Of a stretch of DNA of 64,000 bases, positions 54,521 through 63,622 are shown in pieces (the first letter of the stretch is position 1; every line of letters begins with the position of its first letter). The notes under the pieces are model-generated. The model was not told the origin of the DNA, made no database searches, and saw only the letters and a program-made list of their open reading frames with translations. The stretch comes from Microbacterium timonense (lineage in GTDB: Bacteria; Actinomycetota; Actinomycetes; Actinomycetales; Microbacteriaceae). The translations under genes were made by a program, and so were the position numbers. The stretch is from contig NZ_OLMV01000004.1 in the NCBI RefSeq assembly GCF_900292075.1, positions 248,001-312,000 of the forward strand, read 5' to 3'.

Positions 54521-55741
54521 GTGTTCGTCGTGGTCGGGGTCACCGGTGGCATCGCCGCCTACAAGACGGTGCAGCTCGTGCGCCTGCTCGTCAAGACGGG
54601 GCACGAAGTGCACGTCGTCCCGACGGACGACGCGCTGCGGTTCGTGGGGACGCCGACCTGGGAGGCGATCAGCCGCCATCCGGTCACCACCTCCGTACAC
54701 GACGACGTCGCACGAGTGCGACACGTCGCGCTCGGCCAGGCCGCCGACCTCATGATCGTCGCACCCGCGACGGCGAACACCCTGGCGAAGATGACCGCAG
54801 GACTGGCGGACGACCTCCTCGGAACGACCCTACTCGCCACCACGGCACCGGTCGTCGTGGCCCCCGCGATGCACACCGAGATGTGGCGGCATCCGGCGAC
54901 CGCGCACAATATGGCGACGCTGCGCGAACGCGGTGTCATCGTGGTCGGTCCCGAGGAGGGGGAGCTCACCGGCGGCGACAGCGGGCCAGGTCGGATGTCC
55001 GAGCCCGAGACGATCCTCGACGTCGCGCTCGCCGCCGCCGGCGGTCCGCGCGGCGACCTCAGCGGCCTGCGCGTCGTCGTCAGCGCCGGTGGAACGAGAG
55101 AGCCGATCGACCCGGTCCGCTACATCGGGAATCGCTCCAGCGGGCGGCAGGGCGTGGCCGTCGCCCTCGCCGCCGCGCACCGGGGAGCGGAGGTCGTGCT
55201 GGTCGCCGCGCATGTCGACGACGGCGTGCTGGCCGAGGCGTCGGCACACCCCGGTGTGCGGGTGGTGCGTGCCGGCACGGCCGCTGAACTGGGCGCCGCC
55301 GTCCGAGCGCACACCGACGCGGACGTGATCGTGATGGCGGCGGCCGTGGCCGATTACCGCGTGGCCGAGGTGTCTGAGCTCAAGCGCTCCAAGGAGGGCG
55401 CATCCGACGGCGCGATCACGCTCGACCTCGTCGAGAACGAAGACATCCTCGCAAGTCTGGTGAAGGGGAAACGCGGGGGGCAGACGGTCGTCGGCTTCGC
55501 GGCCGAGACGCCGGGAGACGGTGAGACACTGCTCGACCGCGGGCGGCGTAAAGCCGCGCGCAAAGGTGCCGACCTGCTGGCACTCAACGAGGTCGGGTGG
55601 GCGAAGGGGTTCGAGGCATCCGACAACGCGGTCACGGTCGTCGATGCTGTGGGGACGGTCGTCATCGAGCGGCGCGGAACCAAGCGCGACGTGGCCGAAG
55701 CGCTCTGGGACGCGGTTCTCACGGTCCGGCAGAATAAGTAA
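54521..55741 (+). CDS. coaBC: Phosphopantothenoylcysteine decarboxylase/synthetase
   Basis: 406 residues. CoaC domain with VVVGVTGGIAAYKTVQLVRLL, catalytic His region ISRHPVTT and PAMHTEMW; CoaB domain with VSAGGTREPIDPVRYIGNRSSG and the binding Lys/Asn in GFAAETPGD and KGADLLALNEV. It makes phosphopantetheine for CoA. GTG at 54521 directly abuts GGAGG (54516-54520); the GTG at 54530, 9 nt from that site, is a realistic alternative start losing three residues. Confidence 0.95.
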   Translation: MFVVVGVTGGIAAYKTVQLVRLLVKTGHEVHVVPTDDALRFVGTPTWEAISRHPVTTSVHDDVARVRHVALGQAADLMIVAPATANTLAKMTAGLADDLLGTTLLATTAPVVVAPAMHTEMWRHPATAHNMATLRERGVIVVGPEEGELTGGDSGPGRMSEPETILDVALAAAGGPRGDLSGLRVVVSAGGTREPIDPVRYIGNRSSGRQGVAVALAAAHRGAEVVLVAAHVDDGVLAEASAHPGVRVVRAGTAAELGAAVRAHTDADVIVMAAAVADYRVAEVSELKRSKEGASDGAITLDLVENEDILASLVKGKRGGQTVVGFAAETPGDGETLLDRGRRKAARKGADLLALNEVGWAKGFEASDNAVTVVDAVGTVVIERRGTKRDVAEALWDAVLTVRQNK

Positions 55742-55762
55742 CGAAACCATAACGGTCGCATG

Positions 55763-55768
55763 TAGAGT
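55763..55768 (+). promoter_or_regulatory. Putative -10 box TAGAGT for GDPD gene
   Basis: TGTAGAGT (extended -10) 54 nt before the phosphodiesterase start, just after coaBC stop. No convincing -35 seen. Confidence 0.4.
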
Positions 55769-55821
55769 GGTGCGCACCGCGTCGACGAGGACGCGGCTGC
55801 ACGACCCGGAGGACATGCCCG

Positions 55822-56718
55822 ATGCCCCGTTCCGCGGCATCCGATCGCGCCCGCGACCGGATCCACGCCCTTGCCGTCATGTGCGTCCTCGCCGCGGCCA
55901 GCCTACTGATCGCCGTGCTCGGCGCGTCTCCCGCTCGCGTCAGCTCCCGAGAACTCATGGGTGATACCCGCGCCCCCGGCGAGCCCGCCTTCGTCGCCAG
56001 CCATCGGGGAGGGGCCGCTACCGCGCCCGAGAACACCCTTCCCGCGGTGACGGCCGCGCTGGCCGCCGGGTTCGATTACGTCGAGGTCGACGTGGCCCTT
56101 ACTGCCGACGGTCATGCGGTGCTCATGCACGACAAGACGGTCGACCGCACCACGGACGGGCACGGGCGTCTGGCCTCTCTGACGCTTGCCCAGGTGCGCG
56201 CGCTCGACGCGGGCGCCTGGTTCGACCCCGCCTACGCCGGCACCGCGGTCCCGACCTTCGAGGAGTTCCTCGACACGCTGGCGGGATCGCGCGGCCGGGC
56301 GATCGTCGAGCTGAAGGGCATGTGGGATGCCGCAGCCGTGAGCGCGGCGGTGACCGCGGTGCATGACCGCGGGCTCGACAGGCGCATCGTGCTCGCGAGC
56401 TTCGACGGGCGCACGCTCGCGCTCGCGGCGGCGCAGTCCCGTGTCGTCTCCCGGCTGCTCATCCTCAAGCAGCTTCCGGCCGACGTCGTGAGCGCCGTGC
56501 GTGAGGCGGGCGCACGCGGCGTCGTGGTGAGTCGCAAGGCGGTGCTCGCGCGCCCCGGGATCGTCGACGAGCTGCACGCCGCAGGTGCGCGCCTGGTCGT
56601 CTATACCCTCAATGACGACGCTCAGTGGGACGCCGTCACGGCTCTCGGCGTCGACGGCATCGTCACCGACGACCCGCACACGCTGTCGGAATGGCAGAGC
56701 GCCGACGGCGACCGGTGA
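55822..56718 (+). CDS. Glycerophosphodiester phosphodiesterase, exported or membrane-anchored
   Basis: 298 residues. N-terminal hydrophobic segment (about residues 15-36), then a GDPD TIM-barrel with SHRGGAATAPENT (His61), DYVEVDVALTADG and LMHDKTVDRTTDG (His103), which are the active-site His pair and metal ligands. Hydrolyses glycerophosphodiesters from phospholipid or teichoic acid to glycerol-3-phosphate. ATG at 55822 is spaced 9 nt from GGAGG. Confidence 0.93.
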   Translation: MPRSAASDRARDRIHALAVMCVLAAASLLIAVLGASPARVSSRELMGDTRAPGEPAFVASHRGGAATAPENTLPAVTAALAAGFDYVEVDVALTADGHAVLMHDKTVDRTTDGHGRLASLTLAQVRALDAGAWFDPAYAGTAVPTFEEFLDTLAGSRGRAIVELKGMWDAAAVSAAVTAVHDRGLDRRIVLASFDGRTLALAAAQSRVVSRLLILKQLPADVVSAVREAGARGVVVSRKAVLARPGIVDELHAAGARLVVYTLNDDAQWDAVTALGVDGIVTDDPHTLSEWQSADGDR

Positions 56719-56822
56719 GAGGTGGCGCCGGCGCGGCGTGGCCCCCGGCATCCGCACCCCATGGTGGTTAGGGTCGGAAGCGCATCGCCTCGACGGCGGC
56801 GATGCCGAGCGAGAGGTGTGTC

Positions 56823-57467
56823 GTGCGAATGCGTGGGCGGAACCCGATGAGGCAGGTCGTGATCGGGTGCGTGGCATTGGCGGCGGTGGCGCTGCTCGCG
56901 ACCGGCTGTCGTCCCGAGCCCGCCGCCACGCCCTCGACCACTCCGTCCGTGACCGACAAGGGCCCCACCCCTGGGCCCTCGGTCTCGCCGGTCGAGACTG
57001 AGAAGCCACAGGCGGACTTCGACGTCCCTGCCGCCTGTGAAGACATCTATTCGGCCGCGATGCTGGCTCAACTCCAGTCGGGCAATCCGCCGCTGAACGA
57101 CCCCGGCGTCACGATGCTGTCGACCGAGAACGCCGACCTCCTCGAGATCATCCACAGCGGCGCCCCGACGCTGCGCTGCTCGTGGGGCAAGCCCAGCGAG
57201 TACGGGCTCGCGACGAACGTCACCGCCATCGACGCCGACCAGGCCGCGGCGGTCCTCGCCGCGCTGCCGGCTGCGGGCTTTGGCTGCGAGGCGATGGGCG
57301 ACGGCACGGTCTGCCGCATCGAGCAGAAGGGCGTGACGCTCGACGACGAGGAATACACGCGCGGCGAGACGCATTACATCGGGGACGGTGGGCTGGTCAC
57401 GACGGCGTGGATCAACTTCGCGCCCGAGGGCTACACCGAAGACGTCGTCTCCACCGTGTGGGGCTGA
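56823..57467 (+). CDS. Putative lipoprotein
   Basis: 214 residues. Signal ends LLATGC (lipobox Cys), followed by a Thr/Pro/Ser linker and a Cys-containing globular domain (CEDIYSAAML, LRCSWGKPSEYG, GFGCEAMGDGTVCRIEQ; possible disulfides). Unknown family. GTG at 56823 has GAGAGG 6 nt upstream; the ATG at 56829 is an alternative. Confidence 0.72.
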   Translation: MRMRGRNPMRQVVIGCVALAAVALLATGCRPEPAATPSTTPSVTDKGPTPGPSVSPVETEKPQADFDVPAACEDIYSAAMLAQLQSGNPPLNDPGVTMLSTENADLLEIIHSGAPTLRCSWGKPSEYGLATNVTAIDADQAAAVLAALPAAGFGCEAMGDGTVCRIEQKGVTLDDEEYTRGETHYIGDGGLVTTAWINFAPEGYTEDVVSTVWG

Positions 57468-57555
57468 CGGCAGTCGCGTCCGGCCGGGGTTGATGCCGTC
57501 GTGCCTCAGGACACGCGTCATCGTCATCCCTTTCCGTGAAGGCGGTGGCGTCCCG

Positions 57556-57740
57556 TAGAATGAGGGGCGGGGAATCCGCTGACGACGTCGCAGCTCGCAG
57601 AAGCGAGTGCCCGCGACCGCCGGCGCCACCCTCGGTCTCACGTTCGTGACGGCGCCCGCGCCGTCCCCGGGAGCACGCACAACCATCGGTGTCATCCGAT
57701 CCTCGCCGGTCCCGATCCGGCACTCACGCTCAGGAGGAGC
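57556..57740 (+). promoter_or_regulatory. Promoter -10 and long structured leader of helicase gene
   Basis: TAGAAT at 57556-57561 looks like a -10; about 175 nt of leader follow before the ATG at 57741. It contains small hairpins (GCGGGGAATCCGC; CTCGCAGAAGCGAG) and ends with AGGAGGAG before the ATG. Region 57468-57740 shows no ORF. Confidence 0.45.
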
Positions 57741-59894
57741 ATGCCGACCACGGCACCCGCCCAGGCGGCGCAGCGTCGCCGCAAGTCCTCGTCCGCGCGC
57801 CGCGACGACGAGGCCCCCATCATCCCGATCCTCGCCCGGAAGGTGCGCGAGGTCGAGGCCAAGGCCCAGCGAGGCAAGCTGGGCCCGACCAACCGCGTCA
57901 AGTTCCAGGTGATCGCGTTCCTCGTGCGCGAGGAGCGCGCCCGCGTGAAGAACGACGGCGAACTCACGGATGCCGCCCGCGCCGAGCTGCTGAAGCGGCT
58001 CGACGGCGTCGCCACCATCCTCGCCAAGACCGCTGCCCGCGACACGTCGCTGATCCAGCTGCTCGAGGTGGACCAGGCGACCTCGCCGGTGGCCCGCCGG
58101 ATGCGCCGCGACTGGCTGCTGGAGTCAGGCGCCGAGCTGCCGCCGGACGAGCTCATCATCACCGATGTCGCGCCCGTGGCCGCCCCGGTCGTTCCCGCCG
58201 CGCTCGCCGAGCGCCAGGTGGTGCCGCCCCAGGTCGAGGCGCGGCGCGAGGCCAACCCGTTCCTCGCCCCCGACCTCTCGGTCCGCGCGCCCAGAGAGAC
58301 GCCGCGCCGCCGGCTAGACAGCTGGGAGCTCATGGGCCCGCTGTACAAGGCGTTCGAGACCGGCGCGGGCGGCGGCAGCGCCACCATGGAGCTTCCGCCG
58401 GTGCCCGAGTTCGACCGGCTCTCACCCAAGGGGCTCGAGATCATGCCGCACCAGTCCCGGTTCCTCGAGGCGGTGCGCGCGGGTCATCGCACCTTCCTGC
58501 TCGCCGACGAGCCGGGCCTCGGCAAGACGGCGGAGTCCGTCTTGGCGGCATCCGTCGCGAACGCGTATCCGCTCCTGGCGGTGGTTCCCAACGTCGTCAA
58601 GATGAACTGGGCTCGCGAGGTCGAACGGTGGACGCCGCAGCGGCGCGCCACGGTCATCCAGGGCGACGGTGAAGACATCGACGCCTTCGCCGACGTCTTC
58701 ATCGTCAACTACGAGATCCTCGATCGTCACCTCTCGTGGCTCAGCTCGATCGGTCTCAAGGGGCTGGTGGTCGACGAGGCTCATTTCATCAAGAACCTCT
58801 CGTCGCAGCGCTCGCAGAACGTTCTGGCACTGGCCACCCGCATCCGCGAGCAGGTGCGCAACCCACTGCTGCTCGCCCTCACCGGCACGCCGCTCATCAA
58901 CGATGTCGAGGACTTCGACGCGATCTGGCGGTTCCTCGGCTGGACCAACGGCGAGAAGCCCGGGCCGGTGCTCATGGAGAAGCTGGATGACACCGGCCTC
59001 ACACCCGCCGACAAGGCCTTCTACCCCGAGGCGCGCGACGCGGTCATCTCGATGGGCATCGTGCGACGCAAGAAGAAGGATGTCGCGGCCGACCTGCCCG
59101 ACAAGCTCATCGCCGATCTGCCGGTGGAGCTGGACGACGAGTTCGGCCGTTCGATCCGCCAGGCCGAGCGCGAGCTCGGCGAGCGGCTGGCGGCCAAGTA
59201 CCGGCGCATCATCGAGGCGCGCGGCGACCGCGGGCTCGCGCCCGGCGAGGTCGACTCCGACATCGTGCGGCTGGTCGCCCACAACGAGCTCGAGGAGTCC
59301 AAGGCCGCCGGCACGGGCTCCGAGAACGTCTTCACGATGGTCCGGAAGATCGGCCAGGCCAAGGCGGTGCTCGCCGCCGACTATGCGGTGCAGCTGCAGC
59401 GATCGGTCGGCAAGGTCGTCTTCTTCGCCAAGCACATCGACGTCATGGACACCGCCGAGGCGCATTTCGCCGCCGCCGGGCTCAAGACCGTCTCGCTGCG
59501 CGGCGACCAGGCGACTTCGGCGAGACAGCAGGCGATCGATGCCTTCAACAACGACCCCGACGTCGGCATCGCGGTCTGTTCGCTGACCGCCGCCGGCGTC
59601 GGCGTGAACATGCAGGCGTCGTCGAACGTGGTGCTCGCCGAGCTGTCGTGGACCGCCGCTGAGCAGACGCAGGCCATCGACCGCGTCCACCGCATCGGCC
59701 AGGACGAGCCCGTGACGGCATGGCGCATCATCGCCGCGCACACGATCGACACGAAGATCGCCGAGCTCATCGACTCCAAGCAGGGGCTCGCGGCCCGCGC
59801 GCTCGACGGCGAGGCCGTCGACCCGCAGTCCAGCGACTCCGTGCAGCTGTCGGCGCTCATGCACCTGCTGCGTCAGGCGCTGGGCGACGCGTAA
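57741..59894 (+). CDS. SNF2-family DEAD/DEAH-box helicase
   Basis: 717 residues. An N-terminal domain of about 230 residues of unknown fold, then the SNF2 ATPase: Walker A DEPGLGKT (256-263), DEAH at 345-348 (VVDEAHFIKN), LTGTPLINDVEDF, and helicase C motifs LRGDQATSARQQAIDAF and QTQAIDRVHRIGQ. A double-stranded DNA translocase; bacterial homologues act in repair or defence but often sit alone, as here. A 38-bp palindrome follows as terminator. Confidence 0.93.
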   Translation: MPTTAPAQAAQRRRKSSSARRDDEAPIIPILARKVREVEAKAQRGKLGPTNRVKFQVIAFLVREERARVKNDGELTDAARAELLKRLDGVATILAKTAARDTSLIQLLEVDQATSPVARRMRRDWLLESGAELPPDELIITDVAPVAAPVVPAALAERQVVPPQVEARREANPFLAPDLSVRAPRETPRRRLDSWELMGPLYKAFETGAGGGSATMELPPVPEFDRLSPKGLEIMPHQSRFLEAVRAGHRTFLLADEPGLGKTAESVLAASVANAYPLLAVVPNVVKMNWAREVERWTPQRRATVIQGDGEDIDAFADVFIVNYEILDRHLSWLSSIGLKGLVVDEAHFIKNLSSQRSQNVLALATRIREQVRNPLLLALTGTPLINDVEDFDAIWRFLGWTNGEKPGPVLMEKLDDTGLTPADKAFYPEARDAVISMGIVRRKKKDVAADLPDKLIADLPVELDDEFGRSIRQAERELGERLAAKYRRIIEARGDRGLAPGEVDSDIVRLVAHNELEESKAAGTGSENVFTMVRKIGQAKAVLAADYAVQLQRSVGKVVFFAKHIDVMDTAEAHFAAAGLKTVSLRGDQATSARQQAIDAFNNDPDVGIAVCSLTAAGVGVNMQASSNVVLAELSWTAAEQTQAIDRVHRIGQDEPVTAWRIIAAHTIDTKIAELIDSKQGLAARALDGEAVDPQSSDSVQLSALMHLLRQALGDA

Positions 59895-59900
59895 GACGAT

Positions 59901-59938
59901 GCGAACGGGGCGGTCCGGATCCGGACCGCCCCGTTCGC
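59901..59938. terminator. 38-bp perfect palindrome after helicase gene
   Basis: GCGAACGGGGCGGTCCGGAT is the left arm, and the right arm is its exact complement, centre GGATCC. It starts 7 nt after the stop. No U-tract; a GC-rich terminator of actinobacterial type. Confidence 0.85.
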
Positions 59939-59978
59939 CGTCTCGGGCAGGGGGCCCGAGGCTCGCTAGGGTGGCGAG

Positions 59979-61082
59979 GTGACCCTCGACCCCGACCTGC
60001 TCGTGCAGGGCCCGCGCGGCCGAAGGCTCTGCCTCGAATACGCCCTTGCCTGTGCCCACCGTTCCGGCACGCAGGCCGGGACGGATGCGGCGACCACCGT
60101 CTTCTGGGCCGCCCGCGAGTACGACGGGGAGGCCGGCGGCACGGTGGTGTTCATCCGGTCAGGTCCCGACGGCGATCAGGATCTCTCCCAGCCCGCTGGG
60201 CGCACGGCAGCCGACGCGTCGGCGGCGCTCGACACTATTCCGGTGGCCGTTCCCACGGCGGCGGAATTGCGCGACGCGCTGGCGATGTCGGTGGACACGG
60301 CGATGTACTGGCAACCGCCCGACGGTGCCGACCGGCTGTGCGCGGCCGGCCAGATGACCGCGGCCTTGCGACGCGTCGCGGCGGTCATCGCCGCCGCGCC
60401 TGACGCACAGTGGTGGGCCGAGCCCGTCGCGACAGACGACCAGTGGTCTGTTCCCTGGGACGGCGACGGCCGGATGCCGGACGATGTGCATGCCGACCTG
60501 CGACTCTGGCGCGAGCGCACGCTCGCCGACGACAGCCGTGCGGCGGCCGAGCGTCCCGAAGACCCCAGGGCCGCCTGGAGCGGCGCGTGGTGGTCGATGC
60601 CACCGAACGGCCTCGTGCACACGACCCGTGCGCTCGGGGCGGACGGTCCCGCCGGCCTGTGGTTCGTCGAGGACTCCCTGGGCTGGGAGGCGGCGGTCGC
60701 AACACCCGTCGACACCTCCCCGGCGCGCGTCATCGAGATCGACGGAGCCGAGGACTGGGCGCAGCTGTGTCGGCGGCATCCGTTGGAGGTCACGGCATCG
60801 CGACGACACGACTGGTACCGCGTCACGGACAGGGACGGCACCTGGGTCATTCCCGACTGGACGACGGTCGCCCTCGAGGCGGACGGCGTGCACCTGACGG
60901 TGCGCGGCTACCTCGCGGCGGCCACCCGGCTGATCGACCTGGGCGATGGCCGAGCATCGGTGCTCGCCGGGTGGGGCCCCGATGTGACGTACTGGTTCCG
61001 GGGCGTGTCTCCGCGGCCCGTCGACGCCCAGCAGTGGTCCCGCGAGGCCGACGGGTGGAGTCGCGGAGGGCCACCGACCTGA
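59979..61082 (+). CDS. Hypothetical protein
   Basis: 367 residues without recognised domain. Soluble, Trp-rich, starting LVQGPRGRRLCLEYALAC; short motifs such as AAWSGAWWSMPPNGLVHTTR suggest a substrate- or ligand-binding fold. No signal peptide or helices. GTG at 59979 lies 6 nt after TAGGGT. It follows the helicase terminator, and is not obviously linked to pfkA (129-nt gap). Confidence 0.7.
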   Translation: MTLDPDLLVQGPRGRRLCLEYALACAHRSGTQAGTDAATTVFWAAREYDGEAGGTVVFIRSGPDGDQDLSQPAGRTAADASAALDTIPVAVPTAAELRDALAMSVDTAMYWQPPDGADRLCAAGQMTAALRRVAAVIAAAPDAQWWAEPVATDDQWSVPWDGDGRMPDDVHADLRLWRERTLADDSRAAAERPEDPRAAWSGAWWSMPPNGLVHTTRALGADGPAGLWFVEDSLGWEAAVATPVDTSPARVIEIDGAEDWAQLCRRHPLEVTASRRHDWYRVTDRDGTWVIPDWTTVALEADGVHLTVRGYLAAATRLIDLGDGRASVLAGWGPDVTYWFRGVSPRPVDAQQWSREADGWSRGGPPT

Positions 61083-61211
61083 GCCGGCCGCCGGCGGGCT
61101 GCGGCCGGGCGCGCAGCGGACGGGCGGTGTGGCAGGTGACGGCATCCCGCACTAATGTCGGGGGAGGCAGCGTGGCCGACCCTCTTCACCCGACAGCGAG
61201 GAACTTGAGCT

Positions 61212-62240
61212 ATGAAGATCGGCATCCTGACGAGCGGCGGCGACTGCCCCGGACTCAACGCGGTCATCCGCGGCGTCGTTCTCAAGGGCACCACGACCTA
61301 CGACCTGGAGTTCGTCGGCATCCGCGACGGCTGGCGCGGGGTCGTCGACGGCGACTTCTTCCCGCTCACCCGTCACGAGGTGAAGGGCCTGTCGAAGGTC
61401 GGCGGGACGATCCTCGGCACCAGCCGCACGAACCCGTACGAGGGCCCGCGCGGCGGGGCCGAGAACATCGCCAAGACGATGTACGGGCACCGGCTCGACG
61501 GCATCATCGCCATCGGCGGCGAGGGCACCCTGGCGGCGGCCAACCGTCTGTCCAACGACGGGATCAACGTCCTCGGGGTGCCGAAGACGATCGACAACGA
61601 CCTGCGCGCGACGGACTACTCCTTCGGCTTCGACACCGCCGTCAACATCGCGACCGACGCGATGGATCGCCTGCGCACGACCGGGGATTCCCATCAGCGG
61701 TGCATGGTCGCCGAGGTGATGGGCCGCCACGTGGGCTGGATCGCGCTGCACGCCGGCATGGCCGCCGGAGCGCACGCGATCTGCATCCCCGAGGTGCCGA
61801 TGTCGATCGACGAGATCTGCGCGCTGGTCTCGAAGGCGCACGACCGGGGTCGGGCACCGCTGGTCGTGGTCTCGGAGGGCTTCAAGCTGAAGGGACAGGA
61901 CGAGGCTTACAGCGACAAGGGCCTCGACGCGTTCAACCGCCCGCGGCTCGGCGGGATCAGCGAGGTGCTCGCCCCCGAGATCGAGCGCCTGACCGGCATC
62001 GAGACGCGCGCGACCGTGCTCGGCCACATCCAGCGGGGCGGCTCGCCGTCGGGATTCGACCGTGTGCTCGCGACGCGTCTGGGACTTCACGCCGCCGACG
62101 CCGTGGTGGACGGCGCATGGGGCCAGATGGTGGCCATGCGGGGCACCGACATCGTGCGGGTGCCCTTCGCCGACGCACTGGGCGAGCTCAACAGCGTTCC
62201 GCTGTACCGCTACGAAGAGGCTGCCGCGCTCTTCGGCTGA
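61212..62240 (+). CDS. pfkA: 6-phosphofructokinase, actinobacterial ATP type
   Basis: 342 residues. GILTSGGDCPGLNAVIRG, GGEGTLAAANRL, PKTIDNDL, and RVTL-like GHIQRGGSPSGFDR. The residue pair Gly105 (GGEGT) with Lys125 (PKTID), E. coli 104/124, is the combination reported for ATP-dependent actinobacterial PFKs; PPi enzymes have Asp at the first site. Phosphorylates fructose-6-phosphate in glycolysis. ATG at 61212. Confidence 0.95.
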   Translation: MKIGILTSGGDCPGLNAVIRGVVLKGTTTYDLEFVGIRDGWRGVVDGDFFPLTRHEVKGLSKVGGTILGTSRTNPYEGPRGGAENIAKTMYGHRLDGIIAIGGEGTLAAANRLSNDGINVLGVPKTIDNDLRATDYSFGFDTAVNIATDAMDRLRTTGDSHQRCMVAEVMGRHVGWIALHAGMAAGAHAICIPEVPMSIDEICALVSKAHDRGRAPLVVVSEGFKLKGQDEAYSDKGLDAFNRPRLGGISEVLAPEIERLTGIETRATVLGHIQRGGSPSGFDRVLATRLGLHAADAVVDGAWGQMVAMRGTDIVRVPFADALGELNSVPLYRYEEAAALFG

Positions 62241-62379
62241 TACGAACGTCGCGCCTGGCGCCGTGGGCAGCGGCCGCCTGGGCTGCGGCATCCGCTCGCT
62301 CCACCGCATCCTCGCTCCACCGCGTCCTCGCGCGCCGGTGCTCGCGTCCTGCCTGCGCCGGTGCTCGCGACCTCTTCGA

Positions 62380-62450
62380 TGTCCCGATCTTTCGCCTTCG
62401 TGTCCCAATTTCGTCCACATGCGCGGTGCGGACCGACCGAAATCGGGACA
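62380..62450. repeat. Left hairpin and 21-nt repeat beside endonuclease gene
   Basis: Arms TGTCCCAATTTCG (62401-62413) and CGAAATCGGGACA (62438-62450), 12 of 13 bases paired, around a 24-nt loop starting TCCACAT. An additional TGTCCC unit lies 21 nt upstream (62380). The remaining 62241-62569 has short direct repeats (CTCGCTCCACCGC; GCGCCGGTGCTCGCG) and no gene. Confidence 0.8.
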
Positions 62451-62569
62451 TGCTCTCGCGGGCCGGCCCGGGAGCGTCCGCTCCTCCACAGAGCGGCTTC
62501 CGGCCTAGGTGCTCACAGATTTCCGGATGACGAGACATCCGTGGACGGCCGCGGATTGAGAGTGGACGG

Positions 62570-63520
62570 ATGCCGCGTCTCGCGCCTCTGCCGTCGGAAC
62601 TGCCGGCGAGATTCACCGTGTCCGCAGCCGTCGCACTGGGTGTGTCGCCATCGCGGCTGGTCCGCGCCGACATCCGCCGACCCTTCCATGGCGTGCGCGC
62701 GATCGGGCCTTCCTCGGACAACACGCTGCTCGGGGTCTGCCTCGATTTCGCCCCACGCCTCGCGGCGTGGCAGTTCTTCAGCCACGAGACCGCGCTCGGC
62801 CTGGTCGGCGCGCCGACGCCGGAGTGGCCCTACCGGCCCGCTGTCCACGTGTCGGCTCACCGCCCCGCACGTGAACCGCGAACAGCGGGAGTCATCGGCC
62901 ATCGGCTGCAGTCGCGTGAACCCGCGACGCTCTGGCATCCGAGCGGCCTCGCGATCGAGCACCCAGTCCGGGCATGGCGGCAGGCAGGCACGCTGTGGGC
63001 ACTGGACGATCTGATCGCCGCGGCGGAGTTCCTCGTGTCCGATCGGGGCAGATCACCGATCGCTTCCTTTGCAGAGCTGGCGACTGAGGTCGAGGAGATG
63101 GGAGACGTACGCGGCGGCATCCTGCGAAGGGCACTTGCTCACGTGAGGGTGGGCGTGCGCTCGGCGCGTGAGACGCGGCTTCGTCTGCTTCTCGTGCGTG
63201 CCGGCTTGCCCGAGCCTGACGTCAACTGGACGCTGCGTAACGACTCCGGCCGCCCGGTGGCGGAACTTGACCTGGCCTACCCGCGGTGGCACGTCGCGCC
63301 GGAATACGACGGGCGGGTCCACGCCGAGGACGCCGGGCAGTTCGCGAAGGACGCCGACCGCTGGGATCTCATCCGAGCATTCGGCTGGGACCACGTCCGC
63401 ATCCTCAACCATCACATGCGCGGCGGCGGCCGTGCGGCCGTCTCGAAAGTGCGCGACGCTCTCGTTCGTGCGGGCTGGCGCGCCGGTCAGTCGCGGCGCG
63501 TCCCACTTTCGTTCACATAG
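62570..63520 (+). CDS. DUF559/VSR-like endonuclease with AbiEi-type N-terminus
   Basis: 316 residues. An N-terminal winged-helix (FTVSAAVALGVSPSRLVRAD), then a PD-(D/E)xK nuclease core: Glu in SARETRLR, Asp in AELDLAYP, Glu-Tyr in PEYDG, and Lys in FAKDADR. Such proteins are common, often multicopy, in actinobacteria and of unknown function. The last codons (VPLSFT then TAG) are encoded by the right hairpin repeat, so the repeat supplies the stop. Homologous hairpins flank the gene. Start ATG at 62570 has no strong Shine-Dalgarno. Confidence 0.85.
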   Translation: MPRLAPLPSELPARFTVSAAVALGVSPSRLVRADIRRPFHGVRAIGPSSDNTLLGVCLDFAPRLAAWQFFSHETALGLVGAPTPEWPYRPAVHVSAHRPAREPRTAGVIGHRLQSREPATLWHPSGLAIEHPVRAWRQAGTLWALDDLIAAAEFLVSDRGRSPIASFAELATEVEEMGDVRGGILRRALAHVRVGVRSARETRLRLLLVRAGLPEPDVNWTLRNDSGRPVAELDLAYPRWHVAPEYDGRVHAEDAGQFAKDADRWDLIRAFGWDHVRILNHHMRGGGRAAVSKVRDALVRAGWRAGQSRRVPLSFT

Positions 63521-63602
63521 GGCCCCGCGTCGCAGCGAAAGTGGGACACGCGATCGAGGGAGTGGGACACGCGACCGGGGAACTGGGACACGCCCACCTC
63601 GG
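63498..63602. repeat. Right hairpin and 21-nt tandem repeat beside endonuclease gene
   Basis: Perfect 12-bp stem GTCCCACTTTCG (63500-63511) with CGAAAGTGGGAC (63536-63547), loop 24 nt beginning TTCACAT, the same size as the left hairpin. Followed by three units AGTGGGACACGCGA..., at 63540, 63561 and 63582, period 21. Confidence 0.85.
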
Positions 63603-63622
63603 GCCGAGGCAGCTGCCGTCGC

